Assembly (NCBI GenBank): GCA_025331125.1
Contig: JAOALB010000111.1
Span: forward strand, 1 to 64,000
Source of the DNA: Mycogone perniciosa
Taxonomy: Eukaryota; Ascomycota; Sordariomycetes; Hypocreales; Hypocreaceae
Direction: 5' to 3'
DNA: 64,000 bases
Made by a program: the position numbers and the translations under genes. Under the pieces are notes generated by a model, which saw only the letters and a program-made list of their open reading frames with translations, searched no databases and was not told where the DNA came from. Below, in pieces: positions 38,032-49,762 of this stretch (its first letter is position 1; each line of letters opens with the position of its first letter).

Positions 38032-38371
38032 ATAGTAATCGTATTGTGTCTATATAAACGCGAGCCTTTTAGCTTCGTTCTTCCCTGTGTAACAAGTCAG
38101 CTGCTACCCTTGGTTATATCTGTTTCTGCGGGTTGACTTGAGTGGTGGGTGACATATCAATCATCATTTTCGGTAGTGAGATGCATGGAATTCACTGCAT
38201 GAAACGGTTATTCCTCTCCACCCACCCTGTATCTATCTACACTAAAACGAGGGGCAATCGTCAACGTGACGATGCATAATTCGACAAAATGGTTCAGCTA
38301 AACAATGCTATGTAGCATATCAACATATCGTAGATGTGCAGCCTAGATCCATAGTAGAGTTCTAATACAGG
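38032..38371. other. Spacer between the retrotransposon block and the next gene
   Basis: Normal-GC sequence begins directly after the target duplication. Nothing else is recognised. It should hold the 3' untranslated region of the gene at 38372-39653. Confidence 0.5.
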
Positions 38372-39653
38372 TTACTCTGTTGGGTGATGCTTCAGAGCCT
38401 CTTCCAAAATGCGGCCCACAATAACCTGCAGAGCCTTCGTGGTTTGTTCCGCACCCTTGTTCTTTGGTCCTTGGCCTGTCTCCTCTCCATTCATCTCCTC
38501 TGGGAGTTCGAAATTTCGGTAATATTGGAGGTATTTGTCCACATCAACACCATCACCAGAAGTCGAGTCCACGAGCACATCATTGAGCTTGTCAAACTAG
38601 ATAGTTGCATCAGCCAAGTCCATACCACTGACAAGAAAAGAACCATGATGAAAGAAGCTTCAGCATGAATACACCTACCTCTTCAGTCCAGTTGATTGCC
38701 TTGTCTGCCTCCTTTTTAGCATGCTCTTCACTAGCCTGGAGACGTTTCTGAATCTGTAAAAGCAGCAACGATTAGTATAAAAGCAATCCGAAATTGCGAG
38801 TTGAAAACCAACCTCAGCCTTGTCAAATTCGATTCCCTGGGCCGCCATGAAGGCGATGTATTCGTTCTGGCTGTCATCTTGCTCGAAACGAGACCTGACC
38901 TGATCAACCACATACTGTGTGTCGATCATGTCGCGACCGCTTCCGTACCATAGCAGGCCTGTCTCCCTCTGCTCCTTGAATTTCTCTGCATCGCTCTATT
39001 ATGAGTGAGCTCGGCTTGTTCATCAGCTAGGAACGCAGACATACCACGTAGTAACGCTTGAAGAACATCGACCATCCCAAGCCAATTGCATCTTTGAAGC
39101 CTCCGCCACCAGCACCCCCGATGTTGAACAACCTCCACGACTTCTCGTTGGCCCACTTTCCAAAGCGTCGCTTCATCGCATCGTACGATGCGAAAGCGTA
39201 CCAGAAGCAGTTATGGCCCTTAAACTCGTAGTCACCGCCAATGACAGTCGTGGCCGCCAGAATCTCAGCAACCTGGAGCACAGTTGGCCTTTTCTCAACA
39301 TCATCCCCAGACGCGCCCCCAAAGACAAGTGAAGTCAAGGGAAGGGGAAGGTCTCTGTTGTATTTACTACCGGTTGACAAAGTCTCGGCCGGACCAAAGG
39401 TGACTTGATCGAGGTCGTCCGGATTCATTCTTTCCGCATACACACGAGCACGGTCTTTGGTTGAGGTCTCCTCGACAATGAATTGGACATATTCGTGCTT
39501 CCAGTCAGAGTTCAAATCTTTGACCCGTGTGAAAGACACAACTCGACTGTTTGCGTACTGGTTTCTGTTGGCTTTGAGGAGGTCTGCCCACTCCTGAGTG
39601 GGCTTGGAAGCCCTGTGGTCGGTAAAGAGGTAATCTAGAGAAGTCTTACCCAT
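38372..39653 (-). CDS. Unrecognised four-exon protein, about 363 aa
   Basis: Exons at 39653-39045, 38995-38813, 38753-38679 and 38596-38372 join in frame (203, 61, 25 and 75 codons) across introns of 49, 59 and 82 bp with GT..AG ends. The reading frame is continuous across all joints, which supports the model. The protein has no signal peptide or membrane helix. Visible features: a HNCFWYAFASYDAMKRRF segment in exon 1, the Gly-rich FNIGGAGGGGFKDAIG stretch, a charged probable helix in exons 2-3, and an acidic C-terminus. I do not recognise a family. The His-Asn-Cys arrangement is suggestive of a catalytic pair but unproven. It sits about 340 bp from the retrotransposon block, yet shows no RIP damage. 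Confidence 0.82.
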
Positions 39654-41011
39654 GGTGACGAGTAGTGCTTGGTGGTTTGTATGATCTGTCTATTCCACTG
39701 TCATGGATCCTGGGGGGAAGAAGAGAGTCACAGGTTTTGAATAATGTGATGGACGCAGTATCAGACTAGAGTCGGCTGCGGGTTTCCAACGACTAGAACT
39801 TTCCATTCACTCAGTCTTGTCGTAATATTCATGCTTTACCGAGGCGAGGCAAAGCGGGGTTCACTTATGTGATAATACCAATTGAGTTGTGCAATATCAG
39901 CTCCATACATCGAAGCGATGAGCCATTGCAGGCGGGGCTTCAGCAGCATGTGTTGAGCTGCTCACTAGGCCAATAGAATATAACTGATGGGTTGCATCGC
40001 TTAATAATTATTGTCTTATAAGTGTAAAGATCCTTTCGGTTGGCCAAAGGAGACGAGGGCAGAGTCCACATGGTTGCACTCCCCTCAACATAATTGCTCC
40101 GTGATGTCTTCCGACAATAATCACCGAGTTCTAGGCCTCCGGGGAGAAAGCCAAGAAACGGGGCTGACTGAAGTGCAACGGTCGATGGTTGCAGCTCCTG
40201 GCCAATGGGGTCAGTTAGATATATCACGGACATAAGTGGGAATGATGGCGTGCATGCATGCCCGGCATACAAGGATCAGATAGTGCCACGATATACTGTA
40301 ATATATCTTGTAAATTTGACTGGCTGAAGATACCAAGTACCCTCTGTTCAAAGGGCAATACCTGTCCTAAAACTAAGGTATAATCTCTCGCTCCTGTGGA
40401 GCTTGTATGTGTGTTATGGCACTATTTGATCCTTGCGGGGTGTACTGCAGTGTGCAGATGGCTTTGCCGTTGCTATTTGCTGTCTCCCCGCATCTCGCTA
40501 CGCTTTATAGACTCGTCCTATCTTAGAAGCATTCTATGTCTGAGCAGCTCTATACGGTTCATTGCTTGCCACGTCTCTACAGACTCCTTAGATACATGTA
40601 AGATATTTGCTGCGTCTGGGCAGCTGGCTACGTCTCGGCAATTATATACGCCTCATCGCTTGCCACGTCTTCATGCACTTGTCACATCCCAGAGGATTGT
40701 TACATCATAGAAGCTCGTTTACATCCCAGAGGCTTACGAATTACTACGTTCGGAACGTGATCACAGTCTCTCAAGTCTAGGCACTTCCATTGTACGTCAC
40801 ATACGCGAAGGCGGGGAAATCAGCCAACAACATCAAGCAGAGGCATTGCCTGTTGGTATAAAGCCATACTCTCGTTCGACTTGATCAACGTTTTCCTCAA
40901 TTCAAACTTCAAGCCTTGAACTTGAAGCATCTCGTTGATCTTTGATCGCCAGACAATCTGGATAAGCTCCCTCCCGGCTGGTGTGGTACACCCATCAATT
41001 CTGGTGGCAAC
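39654..41011. other. Intergenic region with imperfect direct repeats
   Basis: No convincing gene. Between ~40540 and 40735 short phrases recur: TATACG.(T/C)TCAT.GCTTGCCACGTCT appears near 40549 and 40645, and CATCCCAGAGG appears near 40685 and 40723. The downstream part should contain the metalloprotease promoter. Confidence 0.45.
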
Positions 41012-41773
41012 ATGGGTCCCGTTGACCCTTCTCACAAGGATATCCTCCTCTCCAGGCTTGCTGAGAAGCTTGGAGAGGGTGAGATTAAGACCCTGGGACC
41101 AAACGACACCAGGGTACCTCCACCTGCAAGATTAGAAGCCTTGGGAGCGCCTGTTTGCCTCACTCAACCATCCACCCACCCCAAAGGCTCGAAAATCCTC
41201 GTTGGACTGGATGGTGAATGCCCACGCTGGGTCCCCGGCTCCGTCATCAAATGGACTACCTGGAAAGCTGGATTCGCCAGCGACGATGATGCCCAGCATG
41301 CCACAAACCACCTTGCTATAGCGGCAGACACTTGGAACAGGGCCAACATTGGCGTCACCTTTCAGTGGACTGCAGCGGTCAATGAGGCCCATTTTGTCCT
41401 CTACCAGACTCGCCCCCACAAAAGCACTTTGGCCTCTGCATTCTTTCCAAATGCCGAAGAACTCAATTACTTGCTTGTTTACCCCTTCGCTTTCACTCAA
41501 GGCTGGAAAGAGAACATGTGGAAGGTCTTCACTCATGAGCTGGGTCATGTCCTTGGTCTGAGACATGAATTTGCAATCGAGGAAGAGGGCCATGGCGCCG
41601 TGGAACTGGGCCCGCGGAACGAGATGTCAGTTATGAACTATCGTGATGACCCACCAGAGTTGCAGGAATCCGACATTGTTTCTACCAGGTTGTTCTATGG
41701 CCTACGAGCTGACCATCAGGGAAATCCACCACAAGTGGACTGGGTTAAGGTCGTTGATTACCCCCTGCGCTAG
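41012..41773 (+). CDS. Metzincin-type zinc metalloprotease, 253 aa
   Basis: Single-exon gene. HELGHVLGLRH at residues 175-185 is the extended HExxHxxGxxH zinc site, with Glu176 as general base. NEMSVMNY (203-210) supplies the Met-turn typical of metzincins (M10/M12-like). The upstream TWNRANIGVTFQW segment resembles the N-terminal beta sheet of astacin/matrixin catalytic domains. No signal peptide or clear propeptide cysteine switch is visible, so a secreted role is not supported as modelled. Either the enzyme is intracellular or an upstream exon with a leader is missing. The active site is intact. Closest assignment is a fungal matrixin/astacin-like protease, family uncertain. Confidence 0.88.
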   Translation: MGPVDPSHKDILLSRLAEKLGEGEIKTLGPNDTRVPPPARLEALGAPVCLTQPSTHPKGSKILVGLDGECPRWVPGSVIKWTTWKAGFASDDDAQHATNHLAIAADTWNRANIGVTFQWTAAVNEAHFVLYQTRPHKSTLASAFFPNAEELNYLLVYPFAFTQGWKENMWKVFTHELGHVLGLRHEFAIEEEGHGAVELGPRNEMSVMNYRDDPPELQESDIVSTRLFYGLRADHQGNPPQVDWVKVVDYPLR

Positions 41774-42675
41774 GGCATGGCATAGAATTATGTGTTAGCT
41801 AGGAGTAGAAATGTCTCTCTATATAGTCTACTCCTTGTCCCCTGAATGTTGTTCCATCGCCTGTTACTTAACCCCTTTTTGTTGCGAAGGCATATCACGC
41901 AAGGACTCCCGACAGCTACAAGTATTAGATGGGAGTTAAACCTTATTAAAGCACCAACACAGCTATGCCAAAAATATATGCACATAGAGAGAAATAAGAG
42001 CAATGGTATATGTTCGCAGCAAGTTTCTTTTATAAAGCCCAGATACCCTTGACACATTTCTACAGAGAAAAAAGAAGAAAACACATTAACAAAAAGCCAG
42101 TCCCTCCCCCATATCCCCTTCCACCTCCCTCTCACACTGCCCCATCCTCCATGCACTGGCTCTGTCGGCTAGCTGTCTCCAACAACCAGCAGGCAGAATG
42201 GTATCATTCCACGAAACACTCGTGGTGGCGCGCAAGCCTCCAGGCAACATAGACATGACTCTCCCTCTCCACTTCGCCGAAGGGGGTAAGAAGAATATCC
42301 AGGCACATGGACTAAGCAAGCGAGAAGAATCAAGAAAAAAAAGAGGATTAAATAACAGAACAGATCCACCACGAGAAGACTTTTGTTTCGTAGAGTCGTC
42401 AAATCAGATGTCGCAAAAAGTGCATGCCTGGGCCTGTCCCATCCTGGTGTACATCATTCAAGTCGTCAAGCACGGGAAATTCATGCATCCCAGTGGCGTC
42501 TAGAAAGGGAAACGAAAGAAGAAGAAAAACTGGCCGCATTATATCCCGTCATTAAAAGGGAGCCAACATCATAAGCCACATTGACCGTGCGGTGTGGTGC
42601 GTCCACCCAACTCCAAGCTTGCCACGGCTTGGGTTTGTCGTAGTCGAAAGAAACGACGGAAAAAAAGCCGTAAAA
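41774..42675. other. Convergent intergenic spacer
   Basis: It lies between a + gene and a - gene, so it should hold two 3' ends. Short ORFs here overlap on both strands and show no family features. Nothing else was recognised. Confidence 0.45.
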
Positions 42676-45600
42676 TTAATATCGTCGCGGGTCTCGAGCA
42701 AACGTGTCGAGAACGTGCTGCGACGTGCGCACAATCCAGTCTAGCTTGCTTCTCTCGAGGTTGGCCAAGAATGGGTCGGTTGGGAAGCCGTCCTGAATAC
42801 CAGCAATCAGGGGCTGCACACGATTGATCAGAAGCTGCATCGTCTGTGAAGTGCTCTTTATGACCTCGCGCGAAACATCGTTATCCCAGTTCTACCTCAT
42901 CGTTAGCATGCAATCATTCGTAATTCCGGGCTTTGAAAGACTTACATAATTGGGCATGTTCTCACCAAAGGCCCTGACAGCCATCTCAATCCACTCAACC
43001 TCCTCCTTCAAACGCGGGTTGGGCTTCAAGTCCTTCGAGATTGTAGCAATCACAACCAAGAGCATCAAGGGCGGGAGAGAGTCAAACTTGCCCGGAGGAT
43101 AACGGCTCAAGCTTCGTCGGAAGATCTCCGTCTCTCGACCACTCTGGATCCATTGGATCATGGCATCCTGTAGGCGGCCTTCAGAGATTGCCTGCTCAAC
43201 CACGCGGATGCGCTGGATGAGGTCATTGTCCGCCTCAGCTTCAGTCTTGCTCATCTGATGAGCGTATGCACCGGCCAGTGCGCTGACATTGTTGGCCGGG
43301 GCAACGTGCTCAGAGGCAGCAGCAGATCCCTGCGGACTCGTAATGTGTTGAGATCCACGGAGATACTGAGGGCTGCCATATTGTTGCGTGTGACTGGGTG
43401 CCTGGCTAGCAGTCTGGCTGGGTGCAAAACTACCACGGTGACTCGTCATGGTGTTGGCATAGCCATGCGAGCCAATGCTGTGGGCGATGCTGCCAGCATG
43501 GGATGCATGAACGCCAGTGGCAGCCACAGGAAGCTCAACAGGCTGTTGCTTGAACTTCAAGAACTCAGCCTGAAGCGAGGACTGCGAAGCCGCCATCGTA
43601 GACACCATGTCCGTCAGGCGTGTTACATACGACAAGAGCTGGTCGATCTTGTTGTTGTCGGCAGCATGCTGGGCCTTCATCTGTTCGAACTGGTCGTGGT
43701 ACTGCTTGTGAAGCTCTCCAGCAACGCGCTGCGCTGACTGAGTAGCAATGTTGGTGAATGTCGGCGTCAGTCGCTGCGTCAAAATAGTAAGAACCTCTTG
43801 CTGAACACTAGCAGAAACCGCATTGCTGACTCGGTCCGAGACTGCGTTGACGAAGTTACCAGATTGCAGTGAGCGGTTCAAAGCATGAGGCAGCGTATTC
43901 TGGATCTCCTTCTGGACAGATGAGGTAACGCTGGGTTGCAGCTTGTTCTGCACAAGGTCGGTAACAGCCTTGCTGGTCTTTTCGCCAATTGAAGGGATGA
44001 CGACATCGGTGAATTGCTGGTGAATAAGCGACTCCAGCACCTTTTGCGTGTTCTCATTCAGCACCTCGGATACCATGTCGAGAAGTTTCAGCTGATGCTG
44101 ATTGAAGCTCTCATCTCTAACGCGAGCACTCTCGTCAATCTTGCTGTGCAGGTTATTCAGCGAAGTCTTCAGAGTATCGGATACCGAAGCGCCGAGTCGG
44201 GTCTCCAAACCATTGATGGCAGAGTCAAACGCCTCGGGCGACATGTCACCAACAGCCAAACCGTTGACACCCTTGTTATTATCACCCTTGTGGGATGGTG
44301 TCGATCCATTGGGTGTAGACTCGTTGTCCTTACCCTTCTTCTTCCGCTGTTTCCGCTCTGGCTTCTCAGTATGGCTCTCCTTGGATGACTGCACAGGCGT
44401 CTCTGCCTCCTTAGCCTCCTTGACTTTGACAGGAGTCACCGATTCCGGTGCGCGTGGAGTGGGCTCGCTGGTAGCAAGCGTAGCCTGCGCAACAGGTTCC
44501 TTCGTTGTCGTTCGGGTAGCAATGCGGATCGGGACACTCTCGCTAGCGCTGCTGTTGTTAACCTCGGTCTGCAATGGCGCCTTCAACTTCGACACAGTCA
44601 CCACACCCTCAACGACTGCGTCAACGGGGTCCAACACCTTGTTGTCCTTTGACCATCCCAACTCGGCCTGCTTGATCAGCAAGCAAGCAACGCCCTTAGA
44701 GTGCATAGCATACAGCTCAAAGAGGGTTGGTTCATCCGCATCCTGGACCATGGCAGGGTTGGACAAAATGTCCAAGCTGCGAAGAATACCTCGATTGGCA
44801 AACGAGTACTCTCGGACACCACTAATTACAGCGGTACTATCGGGCTGCGGAATGGAGGAGTCCTGGGCAACAAGTTTCTGAATGTATTCAGCCTGGGACA
44901 CGCTGCCCTTGAGGTTGTACTTAGGAGCCGACAAGTGCGCGAAGTAGACTGAATTTCGAGTGGGATGACCAATGATGATCATGCCACTTGCGGGGTGATA
45001 CATGACACTGCAGACAGCGTCGGATTCCTTGCTGTGAGGGAGGTTGAACTCCTGGACGGGCTTGCCCAGAGCCAGATCCCACAGTTGCAGAGTGTGGTTT
45101 TGTTTCATACCAACAATCATGTATCGCAGGGCACATTTCTTACCATACGGTCGCTGCTTGTCGAGAAGCAAAACGGAAGTTGGCCAAGCCTTTTCGCCTT
45201 CCGGAGTGCTTGCCAGAGTCATCAGGGGCTCCTTAACCTCCAGGGATGACTGCGCAGGCATGGGGGCGCGAGGATCAGAGCCTTCCTTGATCGCGGTAAG
45301 GTCGCGAACATCCCAGAACTTGACCCGGCCGGACTTGTCAAGAGAAACAACAACGGTGTCATCCTGGCTGAATGTGAAATCCTTGCCGGCCTTGCCAGTG
45401 TTGATCTTCAGAGAGCACTGATTGAGCAATGCCTCGGTGTCAGCAACGCGGTCGTGGCCAGGCTTGAAGAGATTGTTCTGCAAAATGTACGATGGCCAGA
45501 TGAAATGGATCGATTTGCCCCGGCCAACAGCGAAGAACTCAGGGTGCATGGTCGATGCGCGTGCTCGAGTCTTAAGAGCACCGCCAGGAGCATCACCCTC

Positions 45601-47520
45601 CTGAGAGTTGATAGGGGGCAGGGCAAATCCGTACTGCTCCAAATGGGTATCCTCAATGTGATCCTTCTCGCCATCCTTGATCTGAACCCAGTAGACAGTG
45701 CCGCTGATGCCGGTACCAATAATAGCTTCCCTCGCAACACCGTCGTGGTCGGGCGTGGTGACGGACATGGCGACATTAAAGATGCGATCCTTGGTGTCAG
45801 TAAACACTTTGGCATCCCTGCCATCGTCCTGGCGAATGACGCGCAGACCTCCCTGCTTGGACATGCCGTAAGTCATGTACGTCTGGGAGGCAGTGTACAA
45901 GTTGCGATCAATCTGGTCGAAATCCTTCTTGAGGCGAGCAATATCCATAATGGACTCCTCACGGAACTGCGGTCGAGGGTCCGTGGCATCCTCCTGTAGA
46001 GTGATGGAGATCCAAGGCTTCATGGGGAAGTTGAACACCTTGACTGATGGAGCTTCCTTCTCCTCGATGACAACAATCTCATCTTGGTCAGCACTCTCCC
46101 AGCTATCAGCAATACCATGGGCGTTGTCGGTGTCCTGAGATTCAGGACCATCCTTGGACAGAGGTGCTTGGGGAGAGTCATAGTTCCGGATGTGATCACG
46201 GTAAGAGCTGTCCTTGACACTGTCATTCTCAGCAGAGCGGGTTGCATCAGTAGGAGCGAGGGGCTCGGTCCATTCACTGTCTTCGTGAGACTTGATGGTC
46301 TTCTCTTCCGTGTACTCGGGCCTGATCTGGCGCTTGGCCCTGTCCAAGGTTTCCTGCGGGTCGTGATCAGCCCTGCCAGCGAGGTCATGGATGTCATCTG
46401 AGATGGTTTCCTTGCTCTTATCGATGGTGACAAAGCTATCAAAGTCAGACGAAGGGGGGGTCCGTTTCGCAGAATGGATTGCAGACTGGTGTGACTGATG
46501 CGAGTGGAGCGACGAAGTACGGTCGACCTTTTGTCTCACCTGCTGTGGAGGACTTGTGAGAGGACTGCGTTCATGGCTGGCACGGGACGGCTCGAAGGGC
46601 TGCGAGCCAGCTGGTGAGCTCTGGTCCTTTTTCAAGATGTGAAAGGACGGTGCGGCCGAGCCATGATTGCTGTTGTTATGCGGCGAGGATTTGCTCAGCG
46701 TGCCCATCAGCGTCTGGTACAAAGCAGTCATGTCTGCAGTTTCCTGCGGGAACGGTGAGAACGGGTTGGAATGGGCGGGGGGATGTGGGTGTTGAACTTC
46801 GGCAAACGAGTCTGACGACGGGTATGTTTGCTGTTGCTGTTGCTGCTGCTGGTGGTACGGGTTGGGACCTTGCGGTTGTTGGTGATGACCAAAGTAGCGG
46901 GTTCCCTCGGCCGGCGGCTCGGGTGACTGCGGTGTGAGCTCATTCGAGCGCGAGGCCTCGACAAGCAGTGGCTGGTCCGTCTGGCTAGGCTTGGGTCGAT
47001 TGAGAAGGTTCAGGAGATAGGACCTGGTGTCCGCAGGCGGCGAACCGGAAGTGGCAAACGGGTTCGTCGACTGAGCCTGCGGTGGCGGAGGAGCTGGCTT
47101 GGGCGGCTCCTCGATCTCATGCGTACCTCTCATCAGGGCAGCGAGCAAGCCCGTGGGATCAGCAGCCGCAGGAGCAGGTTGATGGATGCGGAACTGATGC
47201 GGTGACTGCAAGCTAGGCAGCTGCTGGGCCAGCTGTTGATGCTGGGTGTGATACTGATCGTCGTCTTCCTCGTCGTCTTCCTTCTCGAGATCTTGCTGCC
47301 GGTCTTCTGGCTCGCGTTCACGATGTTGCTGTGACTGCTGCTGCTGGGCGGGAGGTGCCGGAGCTTGGGTCTGCGGCGCTGGCTGTGGCTGCTGGCGATG
47401 CTGCTCTCGGGAACTGCTCGAGCCACTGAACTTGAGCAGATTCAGCAAATTGGCAGTGCGGTCTGAGTTTGGCCCAATGCCGCCGTTGACGGGCGGCGTG
47501 GGCGCAGGAGGTAGATCCAT
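42676..47520 (-). CDS. EDC4/Ge-1/Pdc1-like mRNA decapping scaffold, about 1596 aa
   Basis: P-body protein that should link the Dcp1/Dcp2 decapping enzyme to other decay factors. Exon 1 runs 47520-42946 (1525 codons); a 54-bp intron (42945-42892) has GTAAGT, a GCTAACG branch site and a TAG acceptor; exon 2 is 42891-42676 (72 codons). The start is the in-frame ATG in ACACCATGG at 47520; the frame is open 25 codons further upstream, but that reads like leader. Domains: a long Gln/Pro-rich disordered N-terminus (1-500) with four short Leu-rich helical motifs, a WD40-like propeller (~500-1000; VKFWDVRDL and LQLWDLALG blades), a charged linker (~1040-1110), and an alpha-helical C-terminal region ending RDPRRY, where EDC4 family members oligomerise. 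The family assignment rests on architecture. Confidence 0.85.
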
Positions 47521-48791
47521 GGTGTGTTTGTGTGTGCCCTGCGAATTGGAGAGAGGCGACGGGGGAGGGCGAATGCGATGCGATGCAATGCACAAATCAC
47601 CCGCGTCCGCTCTGCGACAGGAGAGAGCACGAGGACGGGAGAGGAGAAAAGAGAGATAAGGGGGGAGAAGTTGGGGAGAGAGAGCGATGCAGAGAGGCCC
47701 AACTGGTTGTGGGTGGTTTGAAGGGGTGAGAGAGAAAGTTTCGAAAAAAGCACGAAGGGCTGACTGACTGACTTATCGCGGCTCGGTCGAGCGTCCGGGG
47801 CGAATTTAGGTGGCGGGAGCCCCCAAGCCTTTGTCCGCCCCAGCAGGCTCCAGCGGCTTTCAGTGGGCAGAGGCTGGGAACACCAGCGCTGTTTGGGTGC
47901 CTCCACGCCCAGCGAACGCCGGTGGCAGCCCAACCAGCAGCCCTGCAGGCGCACCACAAAGAGCTACTACTGCTACTAGAACCTTGGAACCCACTTTTTG
48001 CCAACTCACAGCGCCCTAGCCTCATCCAGTTGGTGAGCTCGGTACCCAATTTTTAGTGACGTGGAGCCTGAAAGAACTGCAACGATGCTTCTGCGGCAAT
48101 TATCCGGAGTAATGCCAGCGATTCACAGCCTCTGCCGTCAGGTGCCGAAACGCAGCAACAGTTCGTTCTTTGTCTCTGAAACAGTGCAGCCCTGACAGAA
48201 AGAAAAATTAAATTGATGTTTGTTTTGGTTGGTGCCAGGGAGAGCACCTTGCAACGCTCTGATGCGACAATACAAGATCTCAATGGTATAAAAATCTATC
48301 AGAGTAAAAATAACAATTCAGTGTAATTGCTCCTCTTTTTATGATAATTTTTGGAAGCTCTGAGAGCTACGGAGGAGTTTGGCGGGCATCTACTTCGTAT
48401 CTCCCTTGTCTAATAGCCAGATGAGCGATGATGTAATCAAACAGTTCACCACCAGCCTTCGTGGCGCAGTGCGCAGTGGTGGCAGAATCAGGATAAGGAT
48501 AAGGCTCGACTGCGATCGATCCCAAACAGACTCAACACCATTGAAATTCCGCAAAACCATCGTCACGATACTGATATTCAACAACCTGCGCCGCAGACAC
48601 GCATCGCCGCAGTCGCGTCTTAGGCAACCGCACATCTCGCCTGGACGCCCATACGAGTGAGAGATATCGATACTACTAGAGAGTCCGCGCAGGGTTGCCA
48701 CATGTCGGACAAACCGGTGACACGGGCTCTCTCTTCCCCACGATCTTGAGGCATCACAGCATCCATCCATCCACTCTCTTCAGCCGTCACG
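47521..48791. promoter_or_regulatory. Divergent promoter region
   Basis: About 1.27 kb between the EDC4-like start (minus) and the small membrane-protein start (plus). Next to the EDC4 gene, 47600-47750 is purine-rich on the + strand, meaning long CT-rich leader sequence on the coding strand, as is common for fungal housekeeping promoters. No specific factor site is claimed. Confidence 0.4.
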
Positions 48792-49307
48792 ATGTTCTGT
48801 CTACGAAGGTATGGATGTCTATGCCATCCTGCATTCCTCGAGTCTACGTCGCTTCAGAGCCGTGGTTAACACCGTGATAGCTGGCTCCCCCTCCTCTTCA
48901 TCCCTACAAACGCCTCGCCCGCCTTCATCTTCCTCTTCTTCATCTGCACCTACTTCCTCAACCGCCCCTGCGTCTACTGCTCCGTCCTCCTGCTCATCCT
49001 CTTCCTCACCTCCTGCAACTGGTCCGACCGGTGCTTCTTCGACTTCAGCAGCAACTGGTTCCTCCCGCGGCAAAGCGCCAGCGTGAGCCAACCACTGCCC
49101 CCGACGCTCTCCAACGATGCGGATGCCTTCAACGCCACTGTCGTGGAGATGTTCAATTCAACAGCCAGAGCCCTCGCCGGCGCCGCGGCACAGGAGGTCG
49201 CTGCACTGAAGACGGAGTGGACGGGCTTGGGGGTAGAGTGGTTGCGGAGTTTATTGGGGAAGCGTGAGTGGAGGATCGATTGCATGGACATTTACATCCG
49301 GCTCTGA
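48792..49307 (+). CDS. Small Cys-containing membrane protein, two exons
   Basis: Exon 1 is 17 nt (48792-48808), a 72-bp intron (48809-48880) has GTATGG..GTGATAG ends and a GGTTAACACC branch region, and exon 2 is 48881-49307; total 147 aa. The chosen frame has a strongly hydrophobic first half (AFIFLFFICTYFLN and SVLLLILFLTSC, two likely membrane helices) with several Cys, then a soluble amphipathic C-terminal half. The competing frame over 48811-49086 is low-complexity Ser/Pro and is probably a shadow of CTC-rich codons. A further intron (GTGAGT near 49264 to CTAG at 49313) would change only the last residues. No known family recognised. Confidence 0.55.
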
Positions 49308-49762
49308 TCTAGGAAAAAGGGAAAAGCAAGCAAGCAAGCATATCTAGGATATAGTTATATCTAGGACATATGGGGGGGTTGCGATTTTGGTCTGGGCAAT
49401 ATCGCAGCAGTTTATACCCTCGTGGGGCTGGGTTTTGTACAGTACAGGGAACGGCTTGCATCATGAGCCACGGAAAATGGATCTTTTTAATATGGGCAGG
49501 GCTTTGGCTGGAGTTGGAAGAACTGGACTCCCTTACTATTACTTCGTACGAAGCACTCCGTAATACTTATAGATCACGATTGATGATGTCACAATGATGC
49601 GCATCAGGTTCATTCTCATGTTATTATCTATACGTATCTTAAGCTAGCTACAAAACCGAAGCAAGTGATATCATCACGGCATACCCATGTTCAAACTCGT
49701 TACTTACATTCGTGGTATTCTTCATCGTCGCTCACAAAGCAAAGAATAGACAAAGGAAAATC

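Noticed and set aside
43258..46937. Long ORFs antisense to or in other frames of the EDC4-like gene
   Set aside because: Shadow frames of a strongly coding region; no independent motifs.
48811..49086. Ser/Pro-rich ORF overlapping the small membrane protein
   Set aside because: Low-complexity reading of CTC/TCC repeats; the alternative frame gives two membrane helices and splices to an upstream ATG.
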